Shown piece after piece: positions 27,122-37,252 of a DNA stretch of 64,000 nucleotides. The notes beneath the pieces were generated by a model. That model saw only the letters and a program-made list of their open reading frames with translations. It made no database searches and was not told the origin of the DNA. Both the position numbers and the translations under genes were made by a program. Numbering within the stretch: the stretch's first letter is position 1; each line of letters opens with the position of its first letter. The stretch is from Syntrophomonas sp. (lineage in GTDB: Bacteria; Bacillota; Syntrophomonadia; Syntrophomonadales; Syntrophomonadaceae), in contig JAENYG010000011.1 of the NCBI GenBank assembly GCA_016841875.1, forward strand, positions 48,720 to 112,719, given 5' to 3'.

Positions 27122-27679
27122 TTAGGCGCGTTCCATATACTGCCCGGTTCTGGTATCAATGCGCAGCCGGTCTCCCTCTTCAATGAAGAGAGGAACTTGT
27201 ACCACCGCTCCTGTTTCCAGGGTGGCATTTTTAGTAGCCCCGGTAGCAGTATCTCCTTTTATGCCGGGCTCCGTTTCTACCACCTGCAGTTCCACAAAAT
27301 TGGGAAGTTCTAATCCGATTATATTCCCCCGAAATACCAGCACCTGTATATTCATGTTCTCAAGCAGCCATTTGACCCCATCACCTATCTGATCTTTGCT
27401 TATACTTATTTGATCATAGTTCTCATTATCCATGCAGACATAGCCTTCTCCATCATTATAAAGATACTGCATTTCTCTGCGATCCACATGAGCTCTGGGT
27501 AACTTCTCTCCGCCCCGAAAGGTCTTTTCAACCGTTCCACCGGTTTGAACGTTTTTCAGCTTAGCTCTTACGAATGCTGCTCCTTTTCCAGGCTTAACAT
27601 GCTGAAATTCAACCACTTGAAAGGCTGCACCGTCTAGCTCCACTGTTACACCAGTTTTAAAATCATTGACTGATATCAT
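27122..27679 (-). CDS. efp: Elongation factor P
   Basis: A 185-residue protein of three beta-barrel domains. The conserved loop [17 protein letters not shown] carries the lysine near 32 that enters the ribosomal peptidyl-transfer centre; the C-terminal signature [12 protein letters not shown] is present. EF-P relieves stalling at polyproline stretches. Full length. It overlaps the peptidase stop by 4 bp, as often seen. Confidence 0.98.
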   Translation of the reverse strand: MISVNDFKTGVTVELDGAAFQVVEFQHVKPGKGAAFVRAKLKNVQTGGTVEKTFRGGEKLPRAHVDRREMQYLYNDGEGYVCMDNENYDQISISKDQIGDGVKWLLENMNIQVLVFRGNIIGLELPNFVELQVVETEPGIKGDTATGATKNATLETGAVVQVPLFIEEGDRLRIDTRTGQYMERA

Positions 27680-28755
27680 TTTATCCCTCCATCAATAATT
27701 AATAATTCCTTATCTGAATGAGTTATTATCTCACAACCTCCATCCTTTACAATTACGGTATCCTCTATACGAATTCCTCCCCATCCCGAAATATATATTC
27801 CTGGTTCAATGGTGATAACCATATTTTTTCTTAAGATTTCGCTGCTGCTGAAAGACACCCGGGGGGCTTCGTGAATCTCCAGACCAACCCCATGACCGGT
27901 ACCGTGTATAAAATATTTATCTAAACTATACTTTTTCAGACAGTTTCTAACCGTTTCATCTATTTCTTTACAAGATACCCCTTCCTTAACCAAATTTAAT
28001 CCGGTTATCTGGGCTTCTAATACCGCACGGTATTTATCTATTAAACTCTGATCAGCCTTAGCTACAGCAATGGTCCTGGTCATATCACTGGCATAACCTT
28101 GAAGAAAGCCACCGTAATCCAGCGTTAACATATCTCCTGGCCTGAGCAGCTTATCCCCCGGTTGACCGTGAGGCAGAGCCGCATTGACACCAGAAACGCT
28201 TATAGTATCAAAAGATTCTTTATCACAACCGAACTCCTTTAAATAATATACAATTTGGTTAGCGATATGTTTTTCACTAAGCTCTGCTCGGATTATGCTG
28301 CAAATTTTATCATAGACACGATCACCTATATGGGCGGCCTGTCTTAAATAATCCAGCTCCTCTTCATCTTTGATCAACCTTAATTCTTCAACTAATCCGG
28401 TCAAGGGAATGAGCTGACCCATCAAATTCTTGTTTAGTTCCATATGCTCATAGTGTGTAACAAATTGGCTTTCAAAACCGATATGTTTATACATTCTGCT
28501 TAAGTTTATTAATTCTTCCCGGCCAGGCGGTTTTTCCAGACGCAGATCCCAGCCCGGACATTCCCTTTGGACTTGTTCTGTATACCTCGAATCCGTGAAA
28601 ATGTATTGGTTTTGGCTGCTTAGCAGCAGCACCGCGTCGCTCCCGCCAGTAAAGCCAGACAAATATCTGATATTTTCCGGTTTGCTTACCAGCATAGCAT
28701 CCAGCTTATTTTCTTCTAACTTATAACGAATTTTATCAATTCGATTATCGTGCAT
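27676..28755 (-). CDS. Xaa-Pro aminopeptidase, M24 family
   Basis: About 359 residues. The N-terminal creatinase domain (about 1-125) is followed by the pita-bread metallopeptidase domain with metal ligands in [20 protein letters not shown], the [15 protein letters not shown] motif and [20 protein letters not shown]. It removes N-terminal residues before proline. The ATG at 28755 was preferred because of a GAGGAACAGG ribosome site and overlap with the aroQ stop; an in-frame start 11 codons upstream is possible. Placement aroQ-pepP-efp is typical. Confidence 0.94.
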   Translation of the reverse strand: MHDNRIDKIRYKLEENKLDAMLVSKPENIRYLSGFTGGSDAVLLLSSQNQYIFTDSRYTEQVQRECPGWDLRLEKPPGREELINLSRMYKHIGFESQFVTHYEHMELNKNLMGQLIPLTGLVEELRLIKDEEELDYLRQAAHIGDRVYDKICSIIRAELSEKHIANQIVYYLKEFGCDKESFDTISVSGVNAALPHGQPGDKLLRPGDMLTLDYGGFLQGYASDMTRTIAVAKADQSLIDKYRAVLEAQITGLNLVKEGVSCKEIDETVRNCLKKYSLDKYFIHGTGHGVGLEIHEAPRVSFSSSEILRKNMVITIEPGIYISGWGGIRIEDTVIVKDGGCEIITHSDKELLIIDGGIK

Positions 28756-29215
28756 CCTGTTCCTCATTTTCACCCAGAAGTACTTCACATGCTGCTAATA
28801 AAGCCATTTTGTAACTTAATCCACCCAGTCCGCATATTTTTCCTGCTGCAATGGGAGATAGCAAGGAATTCTGGCGAAAGGGTTCTCGGGCATCAACATT
28901 AGAAAGATGGACTTCAATAAACGGGATTTTTACTGCTTTTAATGCATCATATATAGCAATGCTGTAGTGGGTGTATGCTGCAGCATTAATGAGCAGATAA
29001 TCAGCATCCCCTCTAGCAGAATGAATTTTATCGATTAAAGCCCCTTCATGATTGGATTGAAAGAATTCAATATCGATACCTTTTTCCGTAGCCATGACCT
29101 TTAAATCCTTATTAATTTCTTCCAGGGTTGCAGTTCCGTATATCTCCTTTTCCCTTTGGCCCAAAAGGTTGAGATTTGGTCCATTTATAACCAGTATCTT
29201 ATAATTCAAAAACAC
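28745..29215 (-). CDS. aroQ: Type II 3-dehydroquinate dehydratase
   Basis: A 156-residue enzyme of the shikimate pathway that converts 3-dehydroquinate to 3-dehydroshikimate. It has the family start ILVINGPNLNLLGQREKEIYG-type loop (catalytic tyrosine in the YG), FFQSNHEGALID, LINAAAYTHYSIAIYDAL and VHLSNVDAREPFR. The start is a GTG or a TTG two codons later, after GGAGGAGA. It is about 24 kb from the other aro genes of this window. Confidence 0.97.
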   Translation of the reverse strand: MFLNYKILVINGPNLNLLGQREKEIYGTATLEEINKDLKVMATEKGIDIEFFQSNHEGALIDKIHSARGDADYLLINAAAYTHYSIAIYDALKAVKIPFIEVHLSNVDAREPFRQNSLLSPIAAGKICGLGGLSYKMALLAACEVLLGENEEQDAR

Positions 29216-29226
29216 TCTCCTCCTTA

Positions 29227-30564
29227 CTACTCTCCAGCTATACTCAATTCCTTGATTCTTATACTGGGGGAGCCTTTGCCACCATAAAACCTGAAATTTG
29301 ATGCTGCAGCATCAATATTCTGCAAAAATTCGGCCATATTGCCGGCCATAGTTACCCCTCGAACCGGATAGGTCAATACCCCATTTTCAATCATAATGCC
29401 TGCTGCTCCTACTGAAAAATCCCCGGATATTGGATTGGCGGTATGCATTCCCATAACTTCAGTTACATAAAAGCCTCTATCGATTCCGTCTATCAAGCTA
29501 TCCTTGTTCTCTCTTCCTGGGGCAATAATAAAATTTGTACTTCCCACCGAAGGCAGCCCTCTAAACGATCCCCTCTGGGCATTACCGGTGGACACAACTC
29601 GGTCTTTTTGGGCGGTATAGGTATTGTGTAGGTAAGTATTTAAAATACCGTTTTCTATCACAATTTTTTTCTGAGCTGGAACCCCTTCACTGTCGAAGAG
29701 ACCGCTGGCTATACCCTCCTCTAAAGTAGCATCATCAATAATCGTGCACAGGGGTGAAGCCACCTGTTCTCCAATTTTGCCAGCAAACATGGATTTACCT
29801 TTCTGTACTGCTTCTGCATTCACCATCGATGCAATTATCCCAGAAAATCTAGTCGCAACATAGGGGTCTAATATTACCGGCATCCGTCCCGACCTGATAG
29901 GTCTCGCATTCAGAGCTCGGATAGCATTGACCGCTGCCTCTTTACCTACCAGAGCAGCCGATAAGTCTTTCACTTTTCTGACTGACATGGTAGAAAACCC
30001 ATTTTGGGCATCATTATCGTCTTCGGCTACCAGGAAAATATATATGCCGCTGAAGTTACCTGTTTCATAAGCATATAAACCTTTGCTGTTCATTATCAAG
30101 TTACAGTATTCCAGATCATCATAACCAGATCTTTCTATAATCGAAATGCGCATATCTACACTTTTCGCACAACGTTCTACCGATCTGGCTATTTCAATTT
30201 TTTCTTCCAGGCTCATAGCTGCAGTATCCTGATCAAACACCTGAAGGTCAGGATATACTGCTTTTTCAGGCAGGATCTGGTATTCATCCTGAGTCGTGAA
30301 TACTGAGATACTGATGGCATCCTGGACAGCATTCTTGACTGCCTTATCGGATAAATCGCTGGTAAATGCAAAACCCGTTCGCCCGTCTTTAATAACCCTT
30401 ATACCAAGCCCGGTTTCCTCAGCCTGCTTTAAAGTCTCTACCCTGCCATCGACAATTTCTATACTTAGTTCTTTAGTATGCATGAGAAAAGCTTCTGCTT
30501 CTACCCCGTTATGCACAGCTTCATTAAGAGTTTTTTCCCCTACCGTTCTAAGAATTTGCTCCAT
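29227..30564 (-). CDS. pmbA: PmbA/TldE-type metallopeptidase partner
   Basis: About 445 residues of the TldD/PmbA family. It begins MEQILRTVGEKTLNEAVHNG and lacks the HExxxH zinc motif, like TldE/PmbA partners that pair with a catalytic TldD. Conserved parts are GIRVIKDGRTGFAFTSDL and STGNAQRGSFRGLPSVG. TldD/TldE complexes degrade peptides and mature some modified peptides. The start was set at 30564 because of GGAGG ahead; the longer frame would overlap tldD. Confidence 0.9.
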   Translation of the reverse strand: MEQILRTVGEKTLNEAVHNGVEAEAFLMHTKELSIEIVDGRVETLKQAEETGLGIRVIKDGRTGFAFTSDLSDKAVKNAVQDAISISVFTTQDEYQILPEKAVYPDLQVFDQDTAAMSLEEKIEIARSVERCAKSVDMRISIIERSGYDDLEYCNLIMNSKGLYAYETGNFSGIYIFLVAEDDNDAQNGFSTMSVRKVKDLSAALVGKEAAVNAIRALNARPIRSGRMPVILDPYVATRFSGIIASMVNAEAVQKGKSMFAGKIGEQVASPLCTIIDDATLEEGIASGLFDSEGVPAQKKIVIENGILNTYLHNTYTAQKDRVVSTGNAQRGSFRGLPSVGSTNFIIAPGRENKDSLIDGIDRGFYVTEVMGMHTANPISGDFSVGAAGIMIENGVLTYPVRGVTMAGNMAEFLQNIDAAASNFRFYGGKGSPSIRIKELSIAGE

Positions 30565-30622
30565 ATTATGGCCTCCAACATCCTTATTGAATAATAAATG
30601 ACCAGCTTGTGACTTGCTTTTT

Positions 30623-32026
30623 CTAGGTTCCATTGGCCAGCATAGTACCACCGACGGTTAATTCCTTTATGCGAATGGTTGGCTGGGCGTCTGCTACCGG
30701 TACCCCTTGTCCATCTTTGCCACAAATTCCTATACTAAAACCCAGATCATTGCCAACTTTATCTATATTAGCTAATGCCAGAGGCCCATTCCCGGAAAGA
30801 GTTGCACCCCGGACCGGGTGTTTGATTTTTCCATCTTGAATCACATATCCTTCCTGAACATCAAATACAAAATCGCCATTGGTGGTATTGACCTGACCGC
30901 CGCCCATCTTCTTAACCAGTAAGCCCTGACTGGTAGCAGCGATGATTTCTTCCGGATTCTCCTTCCCCGGTGATATCAGAGTATTACTCATGCGCACCAC
31001 CGGCTTATGTTGATAAGATTCCCTGCGGCCATTTCCAGTTGATACTCGCCCATCTTTTTTGGCTGTTAACCTATCATATAAATAATTCTTAAGTATCCCA
31101 TCTTCTATCAATACCGTCCTCTGACCCGGGGTACCCTCATCATCAAAACTGAAGGATCCGTATTTATTAGCGATAGTAGCGTCATCAATTACACTTACAC
31201 ACGGTGCAGCTACTTGTACTCCCAGTTTGTTGCGATATACGGAAAGTCCTTTTTGGATAAGATCTGCTTCCAATCCATGCCCGCATGCTTCATGCACCAT
31301 AGTGCCACCTGCTTCAGAAGACATAACAACGGGCATTCTTCCTGCTGGGGCTGGTTTAGCAGATAGCATCCGTACTGAAAGTTCAGCAGCTTTTACAGCC
31401 ATATCATCAAAGGATACCTCTCCCAGCAGTTCCCAACCACAAACCCCACCAGCCGACTCATAGCCAGTCTGGATTATCCCTTTACTTTCTGATACGGTAT
31501 TGACCAGCAGCCTTACCCGGCTCCTGTCATCTTCAATGTATTCCCCTATGCTGTTGGCTATCTGTATCTTTTTGTGTATATCAGCAGCAGCTACCGTGAC
31601 TTGGCGAATCAACCTGGATACCTTGCGTGCAGCCTGATTAGCCCGAAGAACATATTGAATCTTTTCTTCGAAAGCCACCTGTTCAGGCAAACGCTGATAA
31701 TTAATATGAAAGGCAGCTTCCTTTTTGATCAGGTTTATGGGCTGGGGGGCAATGGAAGGCTCTCCATGAATGGCATCCCGGGCAATAGCCGCAGCTTTAA
31801 TAAGCCCGTTCCTGCTGAGATCATTAGTATACACGTATGCGGTATTATAATCCTTAACCACCCGGATTCCTGCTCCTCTTTCTCTCCCGCTGTAAACTTT
31901 TTCTATCTGGTCATCCTCACAAAAAATATTGCTGGCCTGTTTTTCCTCTACATATATCTCGACAAAATCAATACCTTTACTATAAGTAAATTGTACTACT
32001 TCTGCCAGCAGACATTGATCTAACAT
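30623..32026 (-). CDS. tldD: TldD metallopeptidase
   Basis: A 467-residue member with the zinc motif HEACGHGLEAD (HExxxH), and GIRVVKDYNTAYVYTNDL in the N-terminal half. With the PmbA-like product it probably forms a heterodimeric peptidase. No peptide modification genes lie nearby, so a general proteolysis role is more likely. First gene of the pair, transcribed toward aroQ. Confidence 0.93.
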   Translation of the reverse strand: MLDQCLLAEVVQFTYSKGIDFVEIYVEEKQASNIFCEDDQIEKVYSGRERGAGIRVVKDYNTAYVYTNDLSRNGLIKAAAIARDAIHGEPSIAPQPINLIKKEAAFHINYQRLPEQVAFEEKIQYVLRANQAARKVSRLIRQVTVAAADIHKKIQIANSIGEYIEDDRSRVRLLVNTVSESKGIIQTGYESAGGVCGWELLGEVSFDDMAVKAAELSVRMLSAKPAPAGRMPVVMSSEAGGTMVHEACGHGLEADLIQKGLSVYRNKLGVQVAAPCVSVIDDATIANKYGSFSFDDEGTPGQRTVLIEDGILKNYLYDRLTAKKDGRVSTGNGRRESYQHKPVVRMSNTLISPGKENPEEIIAATSQGLLVKKMGGGQVNTTNGDFVFDVQEGYVIQDGKIKHPVRGATLSGNGPLALANIDKVGNDLGFSIGICGKDGQGVPVADAQPTIRIKELTVGGTMLANGT

Positions 32027-32158
32027 TTTCTACCTCCAACAAAAACTTCTATCCTTATTCTCCGTTATAGTTCCTAAATCATTCATCATATATATTGTAT
32101 CATCCTGTTCCTTCCACAAATAATATTCTAAACATATATCCGATCCCATACCAACCGG

Positions 32159-33091
32159 TCACCGTTCTTCTCTATCATAGGCAAGTCCTAGCGCTTCTGG
32201 AGCGCCAGCATCCTGGCGCCTGCGTATGGTGACCAAAACCAAAACCAATATGGTAACTATATAAGGAAACATCGCTAGAAAAAATGAAGATATGTTGATT
32301 CCCATAGTTTGCAATCTAAAAGTTAATGCTTCTACTCCCCCGAACAGATAGGCTCCCAGAATAGCACGAGTAGGATTCCAAAGCGCAAATATTACCAAAG
32401 CCACCGCAATCCATCCCCTCCCAGCGGTCATATTCTCCTGCCAGGTCGGTGCATAGACCAGAGAAATGTAGGCGCCTCCCAATCCAGCCATCATACCTCC
32501 TGCTATAGTACAAAAATACCTTACCCGGGCCACATTGATACCAACTGCATCCGCGGCCTGGGGATTTTCTCCCACAGAACGGATAGTAAGACCCCACATG
32601 GTTTTGTACAATAGATACCACATAGCTGTGGCTATAATTATACATAAATAGACCATTGCATCATGGTGAAAAAAAACCGGGCCCAGAAACGGTATATCAC
32701 CCAGTACGGGTATGTTCAAGGGTTTGAACTGGTAAGGCATGGGCGCTCCCTGATAATTCTTACCCAGAAAACCACTCAAGCCGCTGCCAAAAATAGTTAA
32801 AGCCAACCCGCTTACTACCTGGTTGCCACGCAGGGTAATAGTAACCAGAGCATGTATAGAAGCTATGAATCCTCCCCCGGCCAAAGCAGCTAGTATGCCA
32901 AGCCAATGATTACCGGTATTTACAGTGCTTATAAACCCAAAGGCTGCGCCCACCAGCATCATACCTTCTACTCCCAGGTTTAATATTCCAGATCTTTCCG
33001 CCAGCAATTCTCCGGTGGCAGCGAACAGAATGGGAGTCCCCGCTATAATAGTTGCTGCAAGTAAAGCCGATAGAGCTGTAATATCCATCAA
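32159..33091 (-). CDS. BMP-family ABC transporter permease, second subunit
   Basis: A 310-residue permease with about eight to nine membrane segments. It starts ITALSALLAATIIAGTPILF and has AERSGILNLGVEGMMLVGAA and SVGENPQAADAVGINVARVR, the typical motif of nucleoside (YufQ/NupQ, RbsC-like) permeases. Overlaps the first permease by 4 bp. Substrate probably nucleosides or a related small molecule. Confidence 0.93.
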   Translation of the reverse strand: MMDITALSALLAATIIAGTPILFAATGELLAERSGILNLGVEGMMLVGAAFGFISTVNTGNHWLGILAALAGGGFIASIHALVTITLRGNQVVSGLALTIFGSGLSGFLGKNYQGAPMPYQFKPLNIPVLGDIPFLGPVFFHHDAMVYLCIIIATAMWYLLYKTMWGLTIRSVGENPQAADAVGINVARVRYFCTIAGGMMAGLGGAYISLVYAPTWQENMTAGRGWIAVALVIFALWNPTRAILGAYLFGGVEALTFRLQTMGINISSFFLAMFPYIVTILVLVLVTIRRRQDAGAPEALGLAYDREER

Positions 33092-34155
33092 TCTGCCTCC
33101 TCTCGGACCAGAACCAGCTTATATCTCAAGAAAATTTCACCCGCTAGCAGAAAGAATAATATTGTACCCTGTAATATTTGAGTAATTGAAAATGACACTC
33201 CCACGATCTGGACTGCAAACCCGCCCACCAGAAGAGCTCCAAAAAGGAAGGCTACAATAATAATGACAAACGGGTTTAAGCGGGCCAGCCATGTGACTAT
33301 TATTGCCGTATATCCATAACCAGGTGAAAGCCCCTGCTGCAAACGATGAGTAATTCCTGCAACTTCTACCATTCCCGCTATCCCTGCAATTCCACCGCTA
33401 ATCAGCATCACTAACATGATGTTTCTAGCCACGTTCATACCTGCATACCTGGCTGCCTGTGAACTTTCTCCTATAACTCTGACTTCATACCCCCAGCGAG
33501 TATACTGTACGATCAGGTAAAAACTTATGGCAATTATCCCAGCCAAGACCAGCCCCAGGTGTACTCTGCTATCTCCCCAGGTAGGCAGCTGGGCAGCAGG
33601 CGAAAATATGGGCGTTAATGGGAAGCCCATACTATTGGGATCTTTCCAGGGACCGAACACCAGATAATCCACCCAGTAAATGGCGATATAGTTTAACATC
33701 AGGGTTATGATGGTCTCATTAACCTGCCAATAAGCTTTTAAAAGACCGGGTATCAGTCCCCATAATGCTCCAGCGGCAAAACCCGCTATCATCATAAGAG
33801 GAATGAGTATATAAGGGCTTCCATTGCCCAGGGCTAGAGCTATCCCGCTGGCAGCAAAAGCACCCATATATATCTGGCCTTCGGCACCAATATTCCATAA
33901 TTTCATTTTGAAGGCCAAAGAAATGGCCAGTCCCGTGATCATTAGGGGAACAGCCTTTACAATAGTCTCGGATATCGCATAAGGGCTCCCGAGTGCACCA
34001 TTGAACATCTTAGTGAAGACGACCTCTGGATAATAGCCGGATAAAGCAAGAAAAATCCATCCGCAGCCAAAAGCCATTATTATCGATAAAACTGGCACTA
34101 CTAGTCGGGCCATGGTTGATTCGTTTTCTCTTTTGATCAATTTAAGTTTAGGCAT
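33088..34155 (-). CDS. BMP-family ABC transporter permease, first subunit
   Basis: A 355-residue permease with about nine hydrophobic segments. It shows the family motif KMKLWNIGAEGQIYMGAFAA and RVIGESSQAARYAGMNVARN. Pairs with the downstream permease to form the membrane channel of a YufOPQ/NupOPQ-type importer. It lies 1 bp after the ATPase gene, so expression is coupled. Confidence 0.93.
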   Translation of the reverse strand: MPKLKLIKRENESTMARLVVPVLSIIMAFGCGWIFLALSGYYPEVVFTKMFNGALGSPYAISETIVKAVPLMITGLAISLAFKMKLWNIGAEGQIYMGAFAASGIALALGNGSPYILIPLMMIAGFAAGALWGLIPGLLKAYWQVNETIITLMLNYIAIYWVDYLVFGPWKDPNSMGFPLTPIFSPAAQLPTWGDSRVHLGLVLAGIIAISFYLIVQYTRWGYEVRVIGESSQAARYAGMNVARNIMLVMLISGGIAGIAGMVEVAGITHRLQQGLSPGYGYTAIIVTWLARLNPFVIIIVAFLFGALLVGGFAVQIVGVSFSITQILQGTILFFLLAGEIFLRYKLVLVREEAD

Positions 34156-34156
34156 A

Positions 34157-35677
34157 TCACACTCCTGTTAATTCCGCGCCCACCATAATAGATCCAATCT
34201 CATCTATGGAAGTCTTTTCAACATCCAAAATCTTTCGTATACAGCCCTGATACATTACGGCCACCCTATCCGCAATGCGAAATATATCATCCAGATCTTC
34301 TAGCACCAGTAGGATGGCGGTTCCTTTATCCCTCTCTTTTAATAGCAGATCATACACTCCCTCAGCTGCTGCCACATCCAAACCCCTTACCGGGTAAGCT
34401 GCCAGCAATACTCTGGGTCCTTGATCGATCTCTCTGCCCAGAAGCAGTTTCTGCAAATTTCCACCCGAAAGGTAATTAATTGGATGTCTGCTATCAGAAA
34501 TAAAAACATCATATTCTTTTATAATTCTATCTGTATATGAACGGACTCTTTTATAATTCAAAAGCCACCCGCTGTAAAACTCCTCTTTATAATAACTGCG
34601 CAGTATGCTGTTGTCTATAACACTTAAATTGGGTACCAAACCCATACCTATGCGATCCTCTGGAACCATATTGATACCGCTCGCAATTCTTGATTTGACA
34701 TTATGATTTTTTATTTCTTCCCCTTCATATTTTACACTGCCAGATACTACCCCTCTTAAGCCAGCCAGCGCTTCCACCAGTTCCTTTTGACCGTTTCCTG
34801 CCACTCCAGCTATGGCAAGTATCTCACCCTGGTGCAAATCAAAGCTAACATTATTTACTGCGGTATTACCTCTATCTCCTTTAACCTCAAGGTTATTTAT
34901 GTTTAAGATCATACTGCCATCCTGCTTATCCCGCCTGGCCTGAGAATGAATAACCTCGCGGGCTACCATCATCCTGGTCAATAAGCCTTCATCCAGGTTT
35001 TCTATCCGATCATCGCCCACCACTCTACCGCGCCGCAATACGGTTACATAGTCAGCAATCTCCATAACTTCGTTCAGCTTATGAGTAATTAAAACTACAC
35101 TTTTGCCCTGGCGGCTCATCATCCGCAGTACTTGAAACAATTCCTTTACCTCGCCTGGAGTAAGCACGGTAGTGGGCTCATCCATTATTAAAATATCGCA
35201 GCCTCTATATAGCATTTTCAAAATCTCTACTCTTTGCTGTTCACCAAGCGAAAGTTGATGTACTCGTGCGGCTGGATTGATTTTTAGACCATAGTTTTGG
35301 GATATCCTTTGAGTCTCCTTTTCTATGAGTTCGTGATTGATACTCCAATTTATATTCCCGGAACCCAGTACTACATTTTCCGCTACAGTAAAATTGTTTA
35401 CCAATCGAAAGTGCTGATAGATCATCCCTATGCCCTCTTCCAGGGCCTGCCTGGGTGAATGAAACCTCACCACTTTCCCCTGCACCTTTATGGTACCGCT
35501 ATCAGGTCGATACAGACCGGCCAGAATACTCATAAGGGTTGATTTACCGGCGCCATTCTCTCCCAGCAGGGCATGGATTTCTCCGGGATATACCCGGAAA
35601 CTTATATTATCATTGGCAATAACCCCGGGAAATCGTTTGTTTATTCCCTTCATTTCAATTACTGGAATCTGTTTCAA
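34157..35677 (-). CDS. BMP-family ABC transporter ATP-binding protein (double ATPase)
   Basis: About 506 residues with two ABC domains. The first has Walker A GENGAGKSTLMSILAGLYRP, signature LSLGEQQRVEIL and LIMDEPTTVLTP. The second has a changed Walker A (GVAGNGQKELVEALAGL) and signature LSGGNLQKLLLGREI, with AAYPVRGLDV in place of the Walker B/D-loop. This pattern is normal for YufO/RbsA-like ATPases. A TTG at 35677 after GAAGGGG is a likely start; an in-frame ATG lies at 35713. Confidence 0.92.
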   Translation of the reverse strand: MKQIPVIEMKGINKRFPGVIANDNISFRVYPGEIHALLGENGAGKSTLMSILAGLYRPDSGTIKVQGKVVRFHSPRQALEEGIGMIYQHFRLVNNFTVAENVVLGSGNINWSINHELIEKETQRISQNYGLKINPAARVHQLSLGEQQRVEILKMLYRGCDILIMDEPTTVLTPGEVKELFQVLRMMSRQGKSVVLITHKLNEVMEIADYVTVLRRGRVVGDDRIENLDEGLLTRMMVAREVIHSQARRDKQDGSMILNINNLEVKGDRGNTAVNNVSFDLHQGEILAIAGVAGNGQKELVEALAGLRGVVSGSVKYEGEEIKNHNVKSRIASGINMVPEDRIGMGLVPNLSVIDNSILRSYYKEEFYSGWLLNYKRVRSYTDRIIKEYDVFISDSRHPINYLSGGNLQKLLLGREIDQGPRVLLAAYPVRGLDVAAAEGVYDLLLKERDKGTAILLVLEDLDDIFRIADRVAVMYQGCIRKILDVEKTSIDEIGSIMVGAELTGV

Positions 35678-35700
35678 ATTCACAACCCCTTCATGGTAAA

Positions 35701-36122
35701 GGGCGGCCTTCAAACCGCCTCAGGCTTACGGCAGAAGCCCTTACAGGACAACAATTTGAGCTCACTTCGCTCGAAATAATAAAGAAGCCCTTACAGGACA
35801 ACCCCGTGCCGGGGCAACTAATGTGCCTTCATTTTATTACGGCACCATTATGGGTGCACTCACAGCACAACCCCGGTGGCCGGGGCAATGCTCACAGATG
35901 ATTAAGGGTGCACTTCTAAACTCGCTACGCTCGCAAATAATAAGGAAGCCCGCTCAATCAACGTACCCTGTATGGGGACGCGACCTTGCCTGAAAGTCCG
36001 TCCCCATACCTTGATCCGCCTCAATCGCAGGCCTTTTTCATGCCTTGATCTTCGCTCCTGTTATAGGCCTGTCATCTTGCCCACTTGGTAACAATATGGG
36101 GCGACATTCAGCCGCCCACTTA
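35701..36122. repeat. Composite repeat region, degenerate MITE-like copy 2
   Basis: A 420-bp gene-free region between the BMP lipoprotein and ATPase genes. Its right part (35946 to about 36098) matches the elements at 16.9 and 57.9 kb: AAGCCCGCTCAATCAACG, then a 50-nt insertion with an 11-bp stem GTATGGGGACG/CGTCCCCATAC, then CATGCCTTGATCTTCGC and a similar end. Left and right borders carry related GGGCG...CGCC hairpins (35701-35720 and about 36099-36117). The left part holds two copies of AAGCCCTTACAGGACAAC and two of a CCGGGGCAA-type hairpin. It may also set the lipoprotein-to-transporter transcript ratio. Confidence 0.7.
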
Positions 36123-36145
36123 AAACTACTCCAGTATAATACTTA

Positions 36146-37252
36146 CTATATGGAACCTTCTACTCCAGCTACAAACCAATCCATGCTCAGCATTTCAGCA
36201 TCGGTAAGAACCTGGCCTTCGGCCGCTTTTTCGGTTCCATCCTGGGCCATGATAGGTCCGGTGAATACATCCCATTGTTTGTTTTTCAAGGCCTCTTTCT
36301 TGGCCTCGACCTGTTCTGTTACAGTGGCAGGAACCTTGTCGCTGATAGGTGCCAGATCGACTATTTCTTCATCAATTCCGCCCCAGTAAGATTCGCTGGC
36401 CCAGGTCCCGTCAATAACCGCCTGAATCGTATTAACATAATAAGGTCCCCAGTTCCATATGGGAGAAGTCAAATTGCCTTCTGGAGCAAACTCATGCATA
36501 TCATTATTATATCCCACACAGTACTTACCAGCTTCCTCAGCTGCTACTTGAGGTTCAGTGGTATCCTGATGCTGAGCTATTACATCACAGCCCGCTTCCA
36601 ACAAGCTCTTGGCCGCTTCTTTTTCCTTAGCCGGGTCAAACCAGGTATTAGTCCATACTACTTTAACCGTTACATCAGGATTTACCGACTGAGCACCCAG
36701 GGTAAAAGCATTGATGCCGCGTATAACCTCAGGAATGGGAAACGCCGCTACATATCCCATGGTATTATTCTCAGTCATAGCACCTGCTACCATACCACTT
36801 AAATAGCGAGCCTGGTATATTCTCCCAAAATACGTAGATAGATTATCAGCAGTCTGCAGACCGGTGGCATGCATGAATTTTACATCAGGATATTTCTCGG
36901 CAACTGCCAGCATGGCATCGCCATAGCCAAAGCTGGTACCAAAAATAATAGAGCAGCCTTCTTGTGCCAGCTGCTCAAAACTGCGCTCTGCATCTGCACC
37001 CTCAGGAACATTTTCCAGCACGATGGACTCCACCCCAGGAATTTGATCTTCCAGGTACGCGCGGCCCTGATCATGGGCATAGGTCCAACCGTAATCACCG
37101 GGAACACCAATATAAACCCATCCTACCTTTATTGCTTCACTTTGCTCCGCAGGTGGTTCAGAATCCGTCTTAGCATCGTTTCCGCAACCAATCACAAATA
37201 CACTCAGCAGCATGGCCACCAGTATCAAAACAGTAAACTTCTTAAGCTTCAT
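36146..37252 (-). CDS. BMP-family substrate-binding lipoprotein
   Basis: About 368 residues. The signal peptide ends in a lipobox, VFVIGC, with C23 as the lipidated residue. Mature domain is a PnrA/Med-type (BMP) binding protein with KVGWVYIGVPGDYGWTYAHD and IIFGTSFGYGDAMLAVAEKY. It feeds the ABC importer encoded downstream, probably for nucleosides. Start chosen at the ATG after GAGGAGG. The 5' gap shows no purine riboswitch motif. Confidence 0.93.
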   Translation of the reverse strand: MKLKKFTVLILVAMLLSVFVIGCGNDAKTDSEPPAEQSEAIKVGWVYIGVPGDYGWTYAHDQGRAYLEDQIPGVESIVLENVPEGADAERSFEQLAQEGCSIIFGTSFGYGDAMLAVAEKYPDVKFMHATGLQTADNLSTYFGRIYQARYLSGMVAGAMTENNTMGYVAAFPIPEVIRGINAFTLGAQSVNPDVTVKVVWTNTWFDPAKEKEAAKSLLEAGCDVIAQHQDTTEPQVAAEEAGKYCVGYNNDMHEFAPEGNLTSPIWNWGPYYVNTIQAVIDGTWASESYWGGIDEEIVDLAPISDKVPATVTEQVEAKKEALKNKQWDVFTGPIMAQDGTEKAAEGQVLTDAEMLSMDWFVAGVEGSI

